DNA of 49,930 nt from Sphingomonas parapaucimobilis NBRC 15100 (GTDB lineage Bacteria > Pseudomonadota > Alphaproteobacteria > Sphingomonadales > Sphingomonadaceae), in the NCBI RefSeq assembly GCF_000787715.1, contig NZ_BBPI01000017.1:1-49930 (forward strand), read 5' to 3'. Positions 1 through 8,988 of the stretch are shown piece after piece (the first letter of the stretch is position 1; every line of letters starts with the position of its first letter). The notes below the pieces were generated by a model. The model saw nothing but the letters and a program-made list of their open reading frames with translations. It searched no databases and had not been told where the DNA came from. The position numbers were made by a program, and so were the translations under genes.

Positions 1-27
1 TCGCCACATACCTCACGCTTGCGGAGG

Positions 28-71
28 CGCCCCACCCCTGGCCCCTCCCCTGAAGGGGAGGTGGGCAAGCC
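28..71. repeat. Dispersed GC-rich palindromic repeat (variant B), end copy
   Basis: This stretch lies just downstream of the glnD stop codon. It contains the hairpin CCCCTCCCC-TGAA-GGGGAGG flanked by a CCCACCCC tract. Its reverse complement resembles 49867-49912, which has the same hairpin followed by a GGGGTGGGGCG tract, so the two window ends carry copies of one repeat. It could help terminate glnD transcription, but there is no clear T tract. Confidence 0.5.
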
Positions 72-85
72 GATCCCATCCCAAT

Positions 86-2830
86 CTACGCCGCGATCTC
101 CAGCGCTTCGCCCGCCGCCGCGCCCAGCAGCCTTTTCTCCAGCGTCTTCAACCGGCCGCTATTGGTGATCTGATCCCCGGTCAGGTCGGTCAGGTAGAAG
201 ACGTCGACCGCGCGCTCGCCATAGGTCGCGACATGCGCGGAGTGGATCGTCACCTTCGACTGGAACAGCGCATGGGCCAGCTGATTCAACAGCGCGGGTC
301 GGTCGCGGGCATGGACCTCGACCACCGTGAATCGGTTCGAGGCGCGGTTGTCGATCAGGACATTGGGCGCGATGTGGAAGGCATCGGCGCGCGGTCGCGC
401 ATTGGGCTTGGCGACCAGCCGGTCGGCCAGCTTGCTGCGATTGGCGAGCGCATCCTCGATCGCGCGGCGCAGGCGGGACAGCTGGCCGGGATCGTCAAAG
501 GGGCGGCCCAGCGGGTCCTGCACCAGGAAATTGTCGATCGCCATGCCGTCGCGCGTGGTGTGGATGCGCGCATCGATGATGTTGCCGCCCGCGACATGGA
601 TCGCGCCCGCGATGCGATAGAACAGGCCCGGATGGTCGGCGGCATAGATGGACACCAAAGTCGCGCCGCGCTCGCCGTAAACCTGCGCGTCGATCGACAG
701 CTGCGCATCGCCCGCCGCCGCCATCTGGCGGGCATTATGGGCCAGCACATCCTCGGGCTCGGCGATCCAATAGGCTTCGGGCAGCCGACGGACCAGCGCG
801 GCGAACTGCGCCTCCGGCCAGCCCAGTATCTCCGCCAGCCGCGCCTGCTTGGCGGCGATGCGTTCGGTGCGGCCGCGCTGCTTGTGACCCAGGCGCAGCA
901 CCTCCTCGGCGGCGTCGTACAGGTCGGCGAGCAGCTGGCGCTTCCAGCCGTTCCACGTCCCCGGCCCGACCGCGCGGATATCGACGATGGTCAGCAGCAG
1001 GAGCAGGCGAAGCCGCTCGGGGCTCTGCACCGTCTCGCAGAAGTCGAGGATGGTCTTGAAGTCCGACAGGTCGCGCTTGAACGCGGTGGCGGACATCAAC
1101 AGGTGCCAGCGGACCAGCCACGCGACCGTCTCGGTCTCGGCCTCGCTCAGGCCCAGGCGCGGGCAAAGCCGCTCGGCCACTTCGGCACCCAGGATCGAAT
1201 GGTCGCCGCCGCGCCCCTTGGCGATGTCGTGGAGAAGGACGGCGACATAGAGGACGCGCCGCGACACGATCTGGCCGATGATCGCCGAGGCGACCGGATG
1301 CTCCTCGACCAGTTCCTGCCGCTCGATCCGGGCGAGCAGGCCGAGCGCGCGGATGGTGTGCTCGTCGACGGTGTAATGATGGTACATGTCGAACTGCATC
1401 TGTGCCACGACGCGCCCGAAATCGGGCATGAAGCGGCCGAAGACGCCCGCCTCGTTCATCCAGCGTAGCACCAGTTCGGGGTCATGGTGGCTGGTCAGCA
1501 CGTCGAGGAACAGCGCATTGGCGCGCGGATCGTTACGGATGTCGTCGGCCAGCTTGGCATCGCGTGAGGCGGCGCGCACCGCCAGCGGATGGACCTCCAA
1601 CTCATAACGGTCGGCGAGCTGGAAGATCTCGATCAGGCGGACCGGGTCTTCTTGGAAAAAGTCGTCGCGCGGCAAGGCGAGCCGTCCGCGATCCAGCACG
1701 AAGCCGTTCAACCGGCGCGGGCGCCGGCGGATGGTGGGCAGGCCGAAGCGATGGCCGCGCGCCGCGAACCGCTCGTCCAGATGCGCCAGGAACGCGCCGG
1801 TCAGCGCGCCGACCGTCTTCACCTGCAGGAAATAGAGCTGCATGAACCGCTCGACCTTGGCCTTGCCGGGCCGGTCGGAGAAGCGCATCCGCTCGGCGAT
1901 CTGGCGCTGCACGTCGAAGGTGAGGCGATCCTCGGCGCGGCCGGTGATGGTGTGCAGGTGACAGCGGACCGCCCACAGGAAATTGTCGGCGCGGTGGAAC
2001 TGGCGATATTCCTCGCGGGTGAACAGGCCACGGTCGATCAGGTCGGCGGCGCGGTCGACGTCATAGACGTACTTGCCGATCCAGAAGAGCGCGTGCAGGT
2101 CGCGCAGGCCGCCCTTGCCCTCCTTGACATTGGGTTCGACGACATAGCGGGTGTCGCCCATCTTGCGATGGCGCAGGTCGCGCTCGGCCAGCTTGTCGGC
2201 GATGAACTGGCGGTGCGAATCGGTCTGGATCTCTATCTTGAAGCGCCGCGCCGCCTCGTCATACAGCGCCTGGTCGCCGCACAGGAACCGCCCTTCCAAA
2301 AGGGCGGTGCGCACGGTGACATCGCCCTTGGCCTGCCGAATCATCTCGTCGACCGAGCGGCTGGAATGGCCGACCTTCAGCCCCAGGTCCCAGAGCGAAT
2401 AGAGCATCGATTCGATGACCTGCTCGGCATGGGGCGTCTGCTTGAAGGGGGTGAGGAACCCGATATCGACGTCCGAATAGGGCGCCATCTCGCCCCGGCC
2501 ATAGCCGCCGACCGCGATCAGGGTCAGCCGCTCGCCCGCCGTGGGGTTGCTCAAGGGGTAGAGCGTGTCGGTGGTGAAATCGAACAGCACCTTCAGCACC
2601 TGATCGGTCAGATACGCCTGCGCCGCCGCCGCCTCCAGCCCGCGCGAAGGATGGAGCGACAGCCGTCGCGCCACTTCCTGCCGTCCGGCATCGAGCGCGG
2701 CGCGCAGGACGGGGGTGACGAGCGTGCGGCCTTCCGGCCCTGTGATGCCCAGCGCCGCGACCTGTTCGGCGAGCGCGCGGCGATCGACGATGGCGCGGCG
2801 GTTGGGCAGGGATTCGAAACGGCTGTGCAT
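86..2830 (-). CDS. glnD: Bifunctional [protein-PII] uridylyltransferase/uridylyl-removing enzyme
   Basis: GlnD senses glutamine and adds or removes UMP on PII proteins, setting nitrogen metabolism. I prefer the internal ATG at 2830 (914 aa, beginning MHSRFESL), because the 17 residues added by the ATG at 2881 look non-family-like. Visible in order: the nucleotidyltransferase motif GGYGRGEMAPYSDVD near residues 108-122 with paired Asp 120 and 122; the GlnE/GlnD uridylyltransferase region with VKEGKGGLRDLH; an HD phosphohydrolase domain with LLHDIAKGRGGDHS for UMP removal; and two C-terminal ACT domains (ADHPGLFYRIAGAI and RDRPALLNQLAHAL). The length is normal and the protein looks complete. 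It is divergent from the membrane protein at 2956. I saw no clear promoter in the 125-bp gap between them. Confidence 0.96.
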   Translation of the reverse strand: MHSRFESLPNRRAIVDRRALAEQVAALGITGPEGRTLVTPVLRAALDAGRQEVARRLSLHPSRGLEAAAAQAYLTDQVLKVLFDFTTDTLYPLSNPTAGERLTLIAVGGYGRGEMAPYSDVDIGFLTPFKQTPHAEQVIESMLYSLWDLGLKVGHSSRSVDEMIRQAKGDVTVRTALLEGRFLCGDQALYDEAARRFKIEIQTDSHRQFIADKLAERDLRHRKMGDTRYVVEPNVKEGKGGLRDLHALFWIGKYVYDVDRAADLIDRGLFTREEYRQFHRADNFLWAVRCHLHTITGRAEDRLTFDVQRQIAERMRFSDRPGKAKVERFMQLYFLQVKTVGALTGAFLAHLDERFAARGHRFGLPTIRRRPRRLNGFVLDRGRLALPRDDFFQEDPVRLIEIFQLADRYELEVHPLAVRAASRDAKLADDIRNDPRANALFLDVLTSHHDPELVLRWMNEAGVFGRFMPDFGRVVAQMQFDMYHHYTVDEHTIRALGLLARIERQELVEEHPVASAIIGQIVSRRVLYVAVLLHDIAKGRGGDHSILGAEVAERLCPRLGLSEAETETVAWLVRWHLLMSATAFKRDLSDFKTILDFCETVQSPERLRLLLLLTIVDIRAVGPGTWNGWKRQLLADLYDAAEEVLRLGHKQRGRTERIAAKQARLAEILGWPEAQFAALVRRLPEAYWIAEPEDVLAHNARQMAAAGDAQLSIDAQVYGERGATLVSIYAADHPGLFYRIAGAIHVAGGNIIDARIHTTRDGMAIDNFLVQDPLGRPFDDPGQLSRLRRAIEDALANRSKLADRLVAKPNARPRADAFHIAPNVLIDNRASNRFTVVEVHARDRPALLNQLAHALFQSKVTIHSAHVATYGERAVDVFYLTDLTGDQITNSGRLKTLEKRLLGAAAGEALEIAA

Positions 2831-2955
2831 CCGGCCTTCATAGGGGCTGGTGATGAACAAAAGGAGAGGGGGCCGACTCAATCCTTGCCAAGGTGCGCTT
2901 GTCCGTGACCGGCGGTGCGGGTAGCGCCGGAACCCGTGAAGCGGGAGACGATCCG

Positions 2956-4371
2956 ATGACGCGGTGGCAGGGCTTGGGCGGCATTCGGGCGGGGCTGTTC
3001 CTGCTGGTCTGGTTCTCCTGCGCCTGGTTCGGTTCGTGGGAGTTCAATCCCAACAACGCGACCCGCCTGTTCGCCGCGATCCGCATGGTCGAGAACGGCA
3101 CCGCGACCATCGACCCGTTCGCGCTGCTGACCATCGACAAGGCGCAGTTCGGCGCGCACGCCTATCTCGACAAGGCGCCTGGCATGACGCTGATGGCGCT
3201 GCCCGCCGTGGCGCTGGCCGACCTGGTCACCGGCGACCGGGCCGAGCGCCATGTCCTGTCGACGGTCGATCCCGGTTTCGTCGATTATCTGAAGCTGCGC
3301 ACCCGCGTCGCCGCCGCCACGGGCTCGGCGCTGCTGACCGCGATCGCGGCGGTGATGCTGTTCGACCTGGCGCTGGGCCTGAGCGGGCGCGCTGGGGCGG
3401 CGCTGTTCGCCGCGCTCGGCTATGCGCTGGGGACGCCGATCTGGGGCTATTCCACGACCCTGCTGGGCCATGCGAGCGTGGCGGCGCTGTTCGTCATCGC
3501 GCTGGTCGGCGTGGCGCGGGGCGGTGGACGCTGGCTGGCGGTGGCGGGGCTGGCGCTCGGCTGGGCGGTGGTGGTCGAATATCAGGCGGTTCTGGCGGGG
3601 TCGGTCATCGGGCTCTGGGCGCTGTGGCGAAATCGCGCGAACCCGAAGACGCTGGTGCCGTTCCTGGCGGCGGGGCTGGTCGGCCTGATCCCGTTGGTCG
3701 CCTATAATCTCTTTGCCTTCGGGACGCCGTTCCGCATCGGCTATTCGGGGGTGGTCGGGTTCGAGGGGATGAACCAGGGGCTGTTCGGACTGACCTTTCC
3801 CCGGATCGCGGTGCTTCGCGAAATCCTGATCGGTCCGACGCGTGGGATCGTCTGGGTCGCGCCGGTGCTGGTGCTGGCCCCGATCGGGCTGTGGCGGCTG
3901 GGCGAGGAGCGGGCGACGCGCGGGCTGGCGCTGACCGCCGCCGGGGTCGCGATCGTCGCGTTGCTGGTCAACGCGGCCTATGTCTATTGGGATGGCGGCA
4001 ACGCCACCGGCCCGCGTCATGCCATGCCGCTGGCGGGGGTGATGGCGCTGGGGCTGGCGCCGCTCTGGGTCATGGCGCGGCCCTTCTGGATGCGCGGCTT
4101 GCTCGCGCTGGTGCTGGCGGGTTCCATCGCTATCAACCTGACCATCGCCGCGGCCGAGATCTTCGCGCCGCCGACCTTCCGCCGGGCCTGGTGGCAGGCG
4201 GTGATGCAGCAGCGCTTCCTGGTGGGCGACCTGCGCACCATCCCCTCCGACTGGTGGGGATGGACGACATGGAACGGCCTGTACCTGTGGGCGGCGGTGG
4301 CGGTCCCGCTCGCTTTGTGGCTGGTTCAGTCCTGCGCGCGCTTCAGCCCGCGTACCCGGTGCCAGACATAA
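2956..4371 (+). CDS. Polytopic membrane protein, GT-C glycosyltransferase-like
   Basis: The protein is 471 aa with about ten hydrophobic segments. The N-terminal loop has FNPNNATRLFAAIRMVENG, a conserved Asp-containing stretch (IDPFALLTIDKAQFG) and YLDKAPGM. This resembles the first periplasmic loop of GT-C fold proteins (ArnT/PMT-like), where acidic residues bind a lipid-linked sugar. A transferase role is therefore an inference; donor and acceptor are unknown. I chose the ATG at 2956, preceded by GCGGGAGACG, over the upstream in-frame GTG/ATG options that would extend into the promoter of glnD. The 3' end overlaps the convergent DedA gene by 46 bp. Confidence 0.75.
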   Translation: MTRWQGLGGIRAGLFLLVWFSCAWFGSWEFNPNNATRLFAAIRMVENGTATIDPFALLTIDKAQFGAHAYLDKAPGMTLMALPAVALADLVTGDRAERHVLSTVDPGFVDYLKLRTRVAAATGSALLTAIAAVMLFDLALGLSGRAGAALFAALGYALGTPIWGYSTTLLGHASVAALFVIALVGVARGGGRWLAVAGLALGWAVVVEYQAVLAGSVIGLWALWRNRANPKTLVPFLAAGLVGLIPLVAYNLFAFGTPFRIGYSGVVGFEGMNQGLFGLTFPRIAVLREILIGPTRGIVWVAPVLVLAPIGLWRLGEERATRGLALTAAGVAIVALLVNAAYVYWDGGNATGPRHAMPLAGVMALGLAPLWVMARPFWMRGLLALVLAGSIAINLTIAAAEIFAPPTFRRAWWQAVMQQRFLVGDLRTIPSDWWGWTTWNGLYLWAAVAVPLALWLVQSCARFSPRTRCQT

Positions 4372-4961
4372 AGGCCGATCAGCACGACCAGCACGATCCC
4401 GATCGCCAGGTCGGCACGGTGGAAGAACGCCTTTACGCGGGGATCGGAGTCCCACTTCTCGCCCAGCTCGCGCCCGACGATGGCGAGGACGAGGCAGAAG
4501 GGCCAGCTGCCCAGAAACGTGTAGAGGTGGAAGGGAACAAGCTTCATCCGGGCCACCCCCGCCGGAAAGGCGATGAAGGTGCGGATCACCGGCAGAAGCC
4601 GCCCGATCAGCACCGCGATCGAGCCATAGCGGGCGAAGAAGCGGTCGGCGGCGTCCAGTTCGCCCGGCCCGATCAGGAGGTATTTGCCCCAGCGCTCGGC
4701 GACTGGCCGCCCGCCGCGCTTGCCGATCTCATAGGCGACGATCGAGCCCAGATTGCAGCCCAGTGCTCCTGCGGTCGCGGCGAGATACAGGTTGAACTGG
4801 CCGGTCGACACCAGATAGCCCGCGAACGGCATGATGATCTCGGAAGGCAGCGGGATGCAAGCGCTCTCGATCGCCATCAGCAGCATGATGCCCAGATAGC
4901 CACCGGTGGAAATGACCCAGATGGCGAAGCTCGCCAGCGCGGAAAGAATATGCTCGACCAT
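4326..4961 (-). CDS. DedA family membrane protein (VTT domain)
   Basis: This is a 211-aa integral membrane protein of the DedA/SNARE-associated family, whose members act in lipid carrier or phospholipid recycling across the inner membrane and in membrane homeostasis. Family signatures visible are ESACIPLPSEIIMPFAGYL near residues 28-46, the glycine-rich LGSIVAYEIGKRGG, and GRLLPVIRTFIAFPAG in the re-entrant loop, followed by C-terminal membrane helices. The ATG at 4961 gives the family start MVEHILSAL. The longer frame back to 5093 runs under the neighbouring reductase start and reads as non-coding. Substrate cannot be told from sequence. Confidence 0.88.
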   Translation of the reverse strand: MVEHILSALASFAIWVISTGGYLGIMLLMAIESACIPLPSEIIMPFAGYLVSTGQFNLYLAATAGALGCNLGSIVAYEIGKRGGRPVAERWGKYLLIGPGELDAADRFFARYGSIAVLIGRLLPVIRTFIAFPAGVARMKLVPFHLYTFLGSWPFCLVLAIVGRELGEKWDSDPRVKAFFHRADLAIGIVLVVLIGLYVWHRVRGLKRAQD

Positions 4962-5037
4962 GGGGGCAGCGACTTGCGCGATCGGGGGGGCGGGGGTCAA
5001 TCGGAACCGCATGAGGTGGCGGCCGGTTTGGGACGGC

Positions 5038-5835
5038 ATGAAGACACTGACCCTGAACGACGGCCGCTCCATGCCCCAGCTGGGGCTCGGCACCTATCAG
5101 ATCCCGGATTCGCAGGCGGCGCTCGTCGTGCGGCGTGGCCTCGATACCGGATACGGCCTGATCGACACCGCCGCCATCTATGGCAATGAGCGGGGCGTGG
5201 GCGACGGATTCCGTGACGCCGATGCCTTCCTGACCACCAAGCTGTGGAACGACCGCCACCGCGATGCCGAGGCGGCGCTGGATGAAAGCCTGGCGCTGTT
5301 GGGTGTCGAGGCGGTCGACCTATACCTGATCCACTGGCCGGTTCCCGCCGAGGATGCCTATGTCGAGGCATGGCAGAGCCTGATCGCGCTGCGCGACGCG
5401 GGCAAGGCGAGGTCGATCGGCGTGTCCAACTTCCTGCCCGAGCATCTCGACCGGATCATCGAGGCCACCGGCGTCGTGCCGGCGGTCAACCAGATCGAAC
5501 TCCACCCCCGTTTCCAGCAGCGTGAGGCGCGGGCCTATCATGAGGCCAAGGGCATCGTGACCCAGAGCTGGAGCCCGCTGGGTCAGGGTGGCGAACTCCT
5601 GAAAATGCCCGAGATCGCGGGCATCGCGGACAAACATGGTCGCTCGACCGCGCAGGTCGTGCTCGCCTGGCACCTGGCGCATGGCCTGTCGGTGGTCCCC
5701 AAGGCGGCGGATGCGGCGCATATGGCCGATAATTTCGCCGCCGCCGAGCTGGTGCTGGACGACGAGGACATGGCGGCGATCGACGCACTGGACGATGCGG
5801 ACGGGCGAATCGGGCCGGACCCTCGCGAAATGTGA
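5038..5835 (+). CDS. Aldo/keto reductase
   Basis: A 265-aa NADPH-dependent aldo/keto reductase of the 2,5-diketo-D-gluconate reductase-like group (AKR family). The barrel begins MKTLTLNDGRSMPQLGLGTY. The catalytic tetrad is visible as Asp43 (LIDTA), Tyr48 (IYGNE), Lys68 (TTKLW) and His99 (LIHWP). The cofactor-binding end shows VVPKAA and the typical C-terminal DGRIGPDP. The protein stops shortly after that motif (PREM), slightly shorter than many homologues. It is divergent from dedA. Its stop lies 7 bp from that of the convergent metallopeptidase gene. The true substrate is not determinable. Confidence 0.93.
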   Translation: MKTLTLNDGRSMPQLGLGTYQIPDSQAALVVRRGLDTGYGLIDTAAIYGNERGVGDGFRDADAFLTTKLWNDRHRDAEAALDESLALLGVEAVDLYLIHWPVPAEDAYVEAWQSLIALRDAGKARSIGVSNFLPEHLDRIIEATGVVPAVNQIELHPRFQQREARAYHEAKGIVTQSWSPLGQGGELLKMPEIAGIADKHGRSTAQVVLAWHLAHGLSVVPKAADAAHMADNFAAAELVLDDEDMAAIDALDDADGRIGPDPREM

Positions 5836-5842
5836 GGGGCGG

Positions 5843-6853
5843 TCAGGTCGCCTGAAAATACCCTGTCTGATCCACGAAGCCGCGGATGGCCGTCGCGTCG
5901 TCATAGGGGAGTTCGATCAGTCGCTTGATCGCCGCTCGTTTGTCATGTGCGGCATCGTAATGGCGCCGGGCGATCCGATAGCCGACGAAATAGCCCAGAT
6001 CGCTGACGCCGAAGGGATTGGCGGCGCTGTTCCACAGCCAGTTGTCGTAATTGTCGCCCGTCATCTCGGTGACGAACCGTGCCTTGATGTCCGCCTCATG
6101 GGCGGGGCCATAGGCATAGAGCGGCAGGGCGGGCTTGCGGCCGGTAATCAGCTCCGCCACCAGCTCGGCGACGCCCTCGCGCAGCGATTGTTGCAGCAGA
6201 TTGCCCTGCGTTTCCTGCTGCTGGGTATGGACATATTCGTGAATATTGTTCTGCGCGTTGTTGGCGAAGGGCCGCGACCGGAAAAAGGTGGCCAGCCGCG
6301 ATCGCATCGGTTCGGGCAGTTCGGACACGTCGACCGTCTCATCGCCCAGGGCGAGTTCGGCCCCGATCAGGACCTTGTCGGCCACGGTCGTTCCGCCTGT
6401 CCGCAGGACCCCGATGGCGTAGGTGATCGAGGCGGGGCGCAGTTCGGGGTAGAGTCGGCGAAAATGCGCGACATCGTCATTCAACGTCGCCACCGCCGCC
6501 GGGGACCGCCGGGTCAGCGGACGGACCGAGGCCCAGAATTTGGGCCAGCGAACGATGGCATCGACATATTGCTGGTCGGTATAGCGCCGCGCGGCCATGA
6601 GCGCGTGCAGGCCCGGCGTGCCCGGCTCGATATAGAGGCTGCGGATCAGGCGCAGTCGCGCGGCAGGATCGCCCTCTGCGTTGATCGCGTCGACAGCGAC
6701 CCAGAAGCGGGCGATGTCACTATCGACCACCGACGTCGGCACGAGGGGCGGCGCGAGGGGCGGCGCGACGGTCACAGGTGCGGGGGCCGCCCCCGCCAAG
6801 GCAAATCCGCCCATCGCAGCCCATGCCACGGCAAAGAAATCAGCCCCCTTCAT
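5843..6853 (-). CDS. Putative secreted HExxH metallopeptidase (DUF2268-like)
   Basis: This is a 336-aa protein that starts MKGADFFAVAWAAM and has an N-terminal hydrophobic signal region ending near AGAAPAP, followed by a proline-rich linker. It carries a zinc-peptidase motif HEYVH at residues 205-209 inside FANNAQNNIHEYVHTQQQET. A glutamate at residue 226 (LREGVAELVAELI) is placed like the third zinc ligand of gluzincins. The layout resembles predicted Zn-dependent proteases of the DUF2268 type. Export and proteolysis are inferences. The ATG at 6853 is chosen because it begins a clean signal peptide; the frame to 6886 adds 11 uncharacteristic residues. Confidence 0.65.
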   Translation of the reverse strand: MKGADFFAVAWAAMGGFALAGAAPAPVTVAPPLAPPLVPTSVVDSDIARFWVAVDAINAEGDPAARLRLIRSLYIEPGTPGLHALMAARRYTDQQYVDAIVRWPKFWASVRPLTRRSPAAVATLNDDVAHFRRLYPELRPASITYAIGVLRTGGTTVADKVLIGAELALGDETVDVSELPEPMRSRLATFFRSRPFANNAQNNIHEYVHTQQQETQGNLLQQSLREGVAELVAELITGRKPALPLYAYGPAHEADIKARFVTEMTGDNYDNWLWNSAANPFGVSDLGYFVGYRIARRHYDAAHDKRAAIKRLIELPYDDATAIRGFVDQTGYFQAT

Positions 6854-6930
6854 GCCCGCTCCCCCCGATCCGTACCCCTCAGGCATGGGTCGGGGGAGCG
6901 GGTTCGAAAGTCAAGCGACGGGAAAGATCG

Positions 6931-8328
6931 CTAACCCAAGGCTCCCGCCGCCAGCTTCAAATCCGCCACGAACCGCGCATATTCCGCCTCCTTCGCCGCC
7001 GGATCGGGCAGGCGGAGCAGATAGCTCGGATGGACGGTGATGAAGGCCATGCCGCCATCGGGCAGGGTCAGCGCCTTGCCGCGTTCGCGCCCGATGGTCA
7101 TGACCCTGCCGAACAGCGAGCGCGCCGCCGTCGCGCCCAGCGCCACCGTCACCTGCGGCTGGATCAGCAGGCGTTCCTGTTCGACCCACCAGCGGCACGC
7201 CTGAATTTCCCCGGCATTGGGCGAGCTGTGGATACGGCGCTTGCCGCGCGGCTCGAATTTGAAATGCTTGACCGCATTCGTGACATAGGCCGTCGCCCGG
7301 TCGATTCCGGCTTCCGCCACCGCGCGGTCGAAGACCTGGCCTGCGGGGCCGACAAAGGGATGACCCGCCAGATCCTCCTGGTCGCCCGGCTGTTCGCCGA
7401 CGAACATCAGCGCGGCATCGACCGGCCCCTCGCCGAACACCGTCTGCGTCGCAGGCGCGTGGAGCGGGCAGCGGGTGCAGCCCATCGCTTCCTCCCTTAG
7501 CGCCGCCCAGGCCGCTTGCGCATTGCCGCCGCGCCCGGAACGCACATCCACCTTGGCCGTGTCGATCATACCGCTCTCCCGCGCCTGCGCGCCCGCGATC
7601 AATTCGGACACCAACGCGGTTTCCGGCATGTTTTTCCAGTATTTGCGCGGCATCTCCTTCAGCATCGCGCCGATCTTCACGCGGGCGGGATTGAAGATGC
7701 TGGCATAATAGGTCTTCCACACCGCCTCGGTCGGATCGCCCTCCGGCGCGTCCGCCTTGCTGGCGCCCGGACCTTCGCTGAGCGTCTTGCCGTCCCAGTG
7801 GAGGGAGACCTCGGGCGTCAGGATCGACCAGCGCATCGTGGTGAAGCGGTTGACGAAGAACGCCGCATTGGCGCGCACGATGTGATGCTCGGGCTCGAAC
7901 CATGCGACATAGCGCGGGCCTTCGGCGTCCTCGGTCTCGCGGAAGCGCAGGAAGGCCCGCATCTTGTGGATGTCGCGCCGCACCGCCTTGGCCAGCCGGT
8001 CGAGACGGCGGATCAGCGGATCGGCCTGATCCTCGATCAGCCGGGGCTGGTGCCGCAATCTGTCGAGCGCGGTGTGGAGCAGCGCGAAACGTTCCGGATC
8101 ATTGGACAGGATGACGCTGCGCGCGAGGTCGATGAATGCGCGGGATACGTTGAAGCGGGGGGTGGCGGTGGTCGGCGTGTCGGCGGCGACCGCACCGAAC
8201 AGGTCGGCGGGTTGGTCGCCAACCTGCCACACCACCTGATCGGGCGGCACATTGTCGGCGATCAACCCGCGCGCGGCGTCGCGCCAGGCGTCGAAGTCGT
8301 CGGGGGCGGGGAGGGTGATGATGCGCAT
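6931..8328 (-). CDS. DUF4130 - UdgX-type uracil-DNA glycosylase fusion
   Basis: The protein is 465 aa with two modules. Residues about 1-260 match the DUF4130 'probable DNA metabolism' domain (TIGR03915 type; PRYVAWFEPEHHIVRANAAFF, RFTTMRWSILTP). Residues about 275-465 are a uracil-DNA glycosylase superfamily domain: CTRCPLH (Cys284, Cys287), motif GEQPGDQEDL (311-320), VTNAVKHFKFEP, and HPSYLLR (433-439). The insertion KRRIH (363-367) followed by SSPNAGEIQAC is the UdgX hallmark. In UdgX the His of this loop forms a covalent bond to the abasic site after uracil removal; His367 is the equivalent here. Three Fe-S-type cysteines are visible (284, 287, 378). Its usual partner, the radical SAM protein, lies upstream at 9033-10277, separated by a hemerythrin gene and a repeat. 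Confidence 0.92.
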   Translation of the reverse strand: MRIITLPAPDDFDAWRDAARGLIADNVPPDQVVWQVGDQPADLFGAVAADTPTTATPRFNVSRAFIDLARSVILSNDPERFALLHTALDRLRHQPRLIEDQADPLIRRLDRLAKAVRRDIHKMRAFLRFRETEDAEGPRYVAWFEPEHHIVRANAAFFVNRFTTMRWSILTPEVSLHWDGKTLSEGPGASKADAPEGDPTEAVWKTYYASIFNPARVKIGAMLKEMPRKYWKNMPETALVSELIAGAQARESGMIDTAKVDVRSGRGGNAQAAWAALREEAMGCTRCPLHAPATQTVFGEGPVDAALMFVGEQPGDQEDLAGHPFVGPAGQVFDRAVAEAGIDRATAYVTNAVKHFKFEPRGKRRIHSSPNAGEIQACRWWVEQERLLIQPQVTVALGATAARSLFGRVMTIGRERGKALTLPDGGMAFITVHPSYLLRLPDPAAKEAEYARFVADLKLAAGALG

Positions 8329-8336
8329 GGCTACTC

Positions 8337-8467
8337 AATCCTCCCCGGTACGGGGAGGTGGCAGGTCGCAGGCCTGACGGAGGGGGCGTGCCGTACAGGT
8401 CATCCCTTGTGGCGCTCCCCCTCCCCCATGCTTCGCATGGTCCCCCTCCCCTTGCAGGGGAGGATTA
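8337..8467 (-). repeat. Dispersed ~130-bp palindromic repeat (family A), inverted copy
   Basis: The element has AATCCTCCCC at one end and GGGGAGGATT at the other, with nested hairpins: CCTCCCC-GGTAC-GGGGAGG, the pair around CATGCTTCGCATG, and CTCCCC-TTGCA-GGGGAG. It reads in the opposite orientation to the copies at 19708, 24869 and 40059. It fills the gap between the hemerythrin gene and the UdgX fusion gene, so it separates genes that may once have been adjacent. Confidence 0.8.
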
Positions 8468-8480
8468 GGGCTCCCAGAAA

Positions 8481-8966
8481 TCAATCCCGCTCGTCTCCGC
8501 CGGGCGGGTTGGCCTTGGCTTCCTTTGCCTCGATCGGCTTGCGCTCCTCATAGATGTCCGCGAGCTTCTGCTCGGTCGCGTCGTCGAGTTCCTTCTCAGC
8601 GGCGGGGAACATCTCTTCCTCTTCCTCGTCGATATGATGCTCATAGCGATGGCGCATGTGGAAGAATTTGGATTCCCACTCGTCCGATGCGAAGTCGAGG
8701 TCCATCATCTCGCCCAGCAGATCGTCGATCTCCTTATGCTCGGAGACCGAATGGCGCGCATCGTCGCGCAGCTCGGGTTCGCCCAGCATGGTGGCATAAA
8801 GCGACTCTTCCTCGGCAGCGGCGTGGCTCTGCACCTCGATACGGAACGCCTCGAACAGCTTCTTGCGCTTCGCCCCGTCGCCCTTCAGCCCGGCAAGTTC
8901 CTTCAGCATGTCGCGCTGCTTGTCGTGGTCGCGCTTCAGATCGGCATAGATGTCGGCCGTGGCCAT
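8481..8966 (-). CDS. Hemerythrin (HHE) domain protein
   Basis: A 161-aa cytosolic four-helix hemerythrin-like protein with a di-iron site. Candidate iron ligands are in KRDHDKQ, QSHAAAEEESLY, VSEHKEID and YEHHIDEEEEEMFP, a typical HHE spacing. The C-terminus is an acidic then Lys/Glu-rich tail (EERKPIEAKEAKANPPGG), probably disordered. Such proteins bind O2, NO or peroxide, or act in stress and metal handling; which applies here is unknown. It sits between the radical SAM and UdgX genes on the same strand. A good EcfG-like promoter lies immediately upstream (8989-9013), suggesting its own general-stress transcription. Confidence 0.92.
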   Translation of the reverse strand: MATADIYADLKRDHDKQRDMLKELAGLKGDGAKRKKLFEAFRIEVQSHAAAEEESLYATMLGEPELRDDARHSVSEHKEIDDLLGEMMDLDFASDEWESKFFHMRHRYEHHIDEEEEEMFPAAEKELDDATEQKLADIYEERKPIEAKEAKANPPGGDERD

Positions 8967-8988
8967 GGCGTGTCTCCTTCGCGCATCA

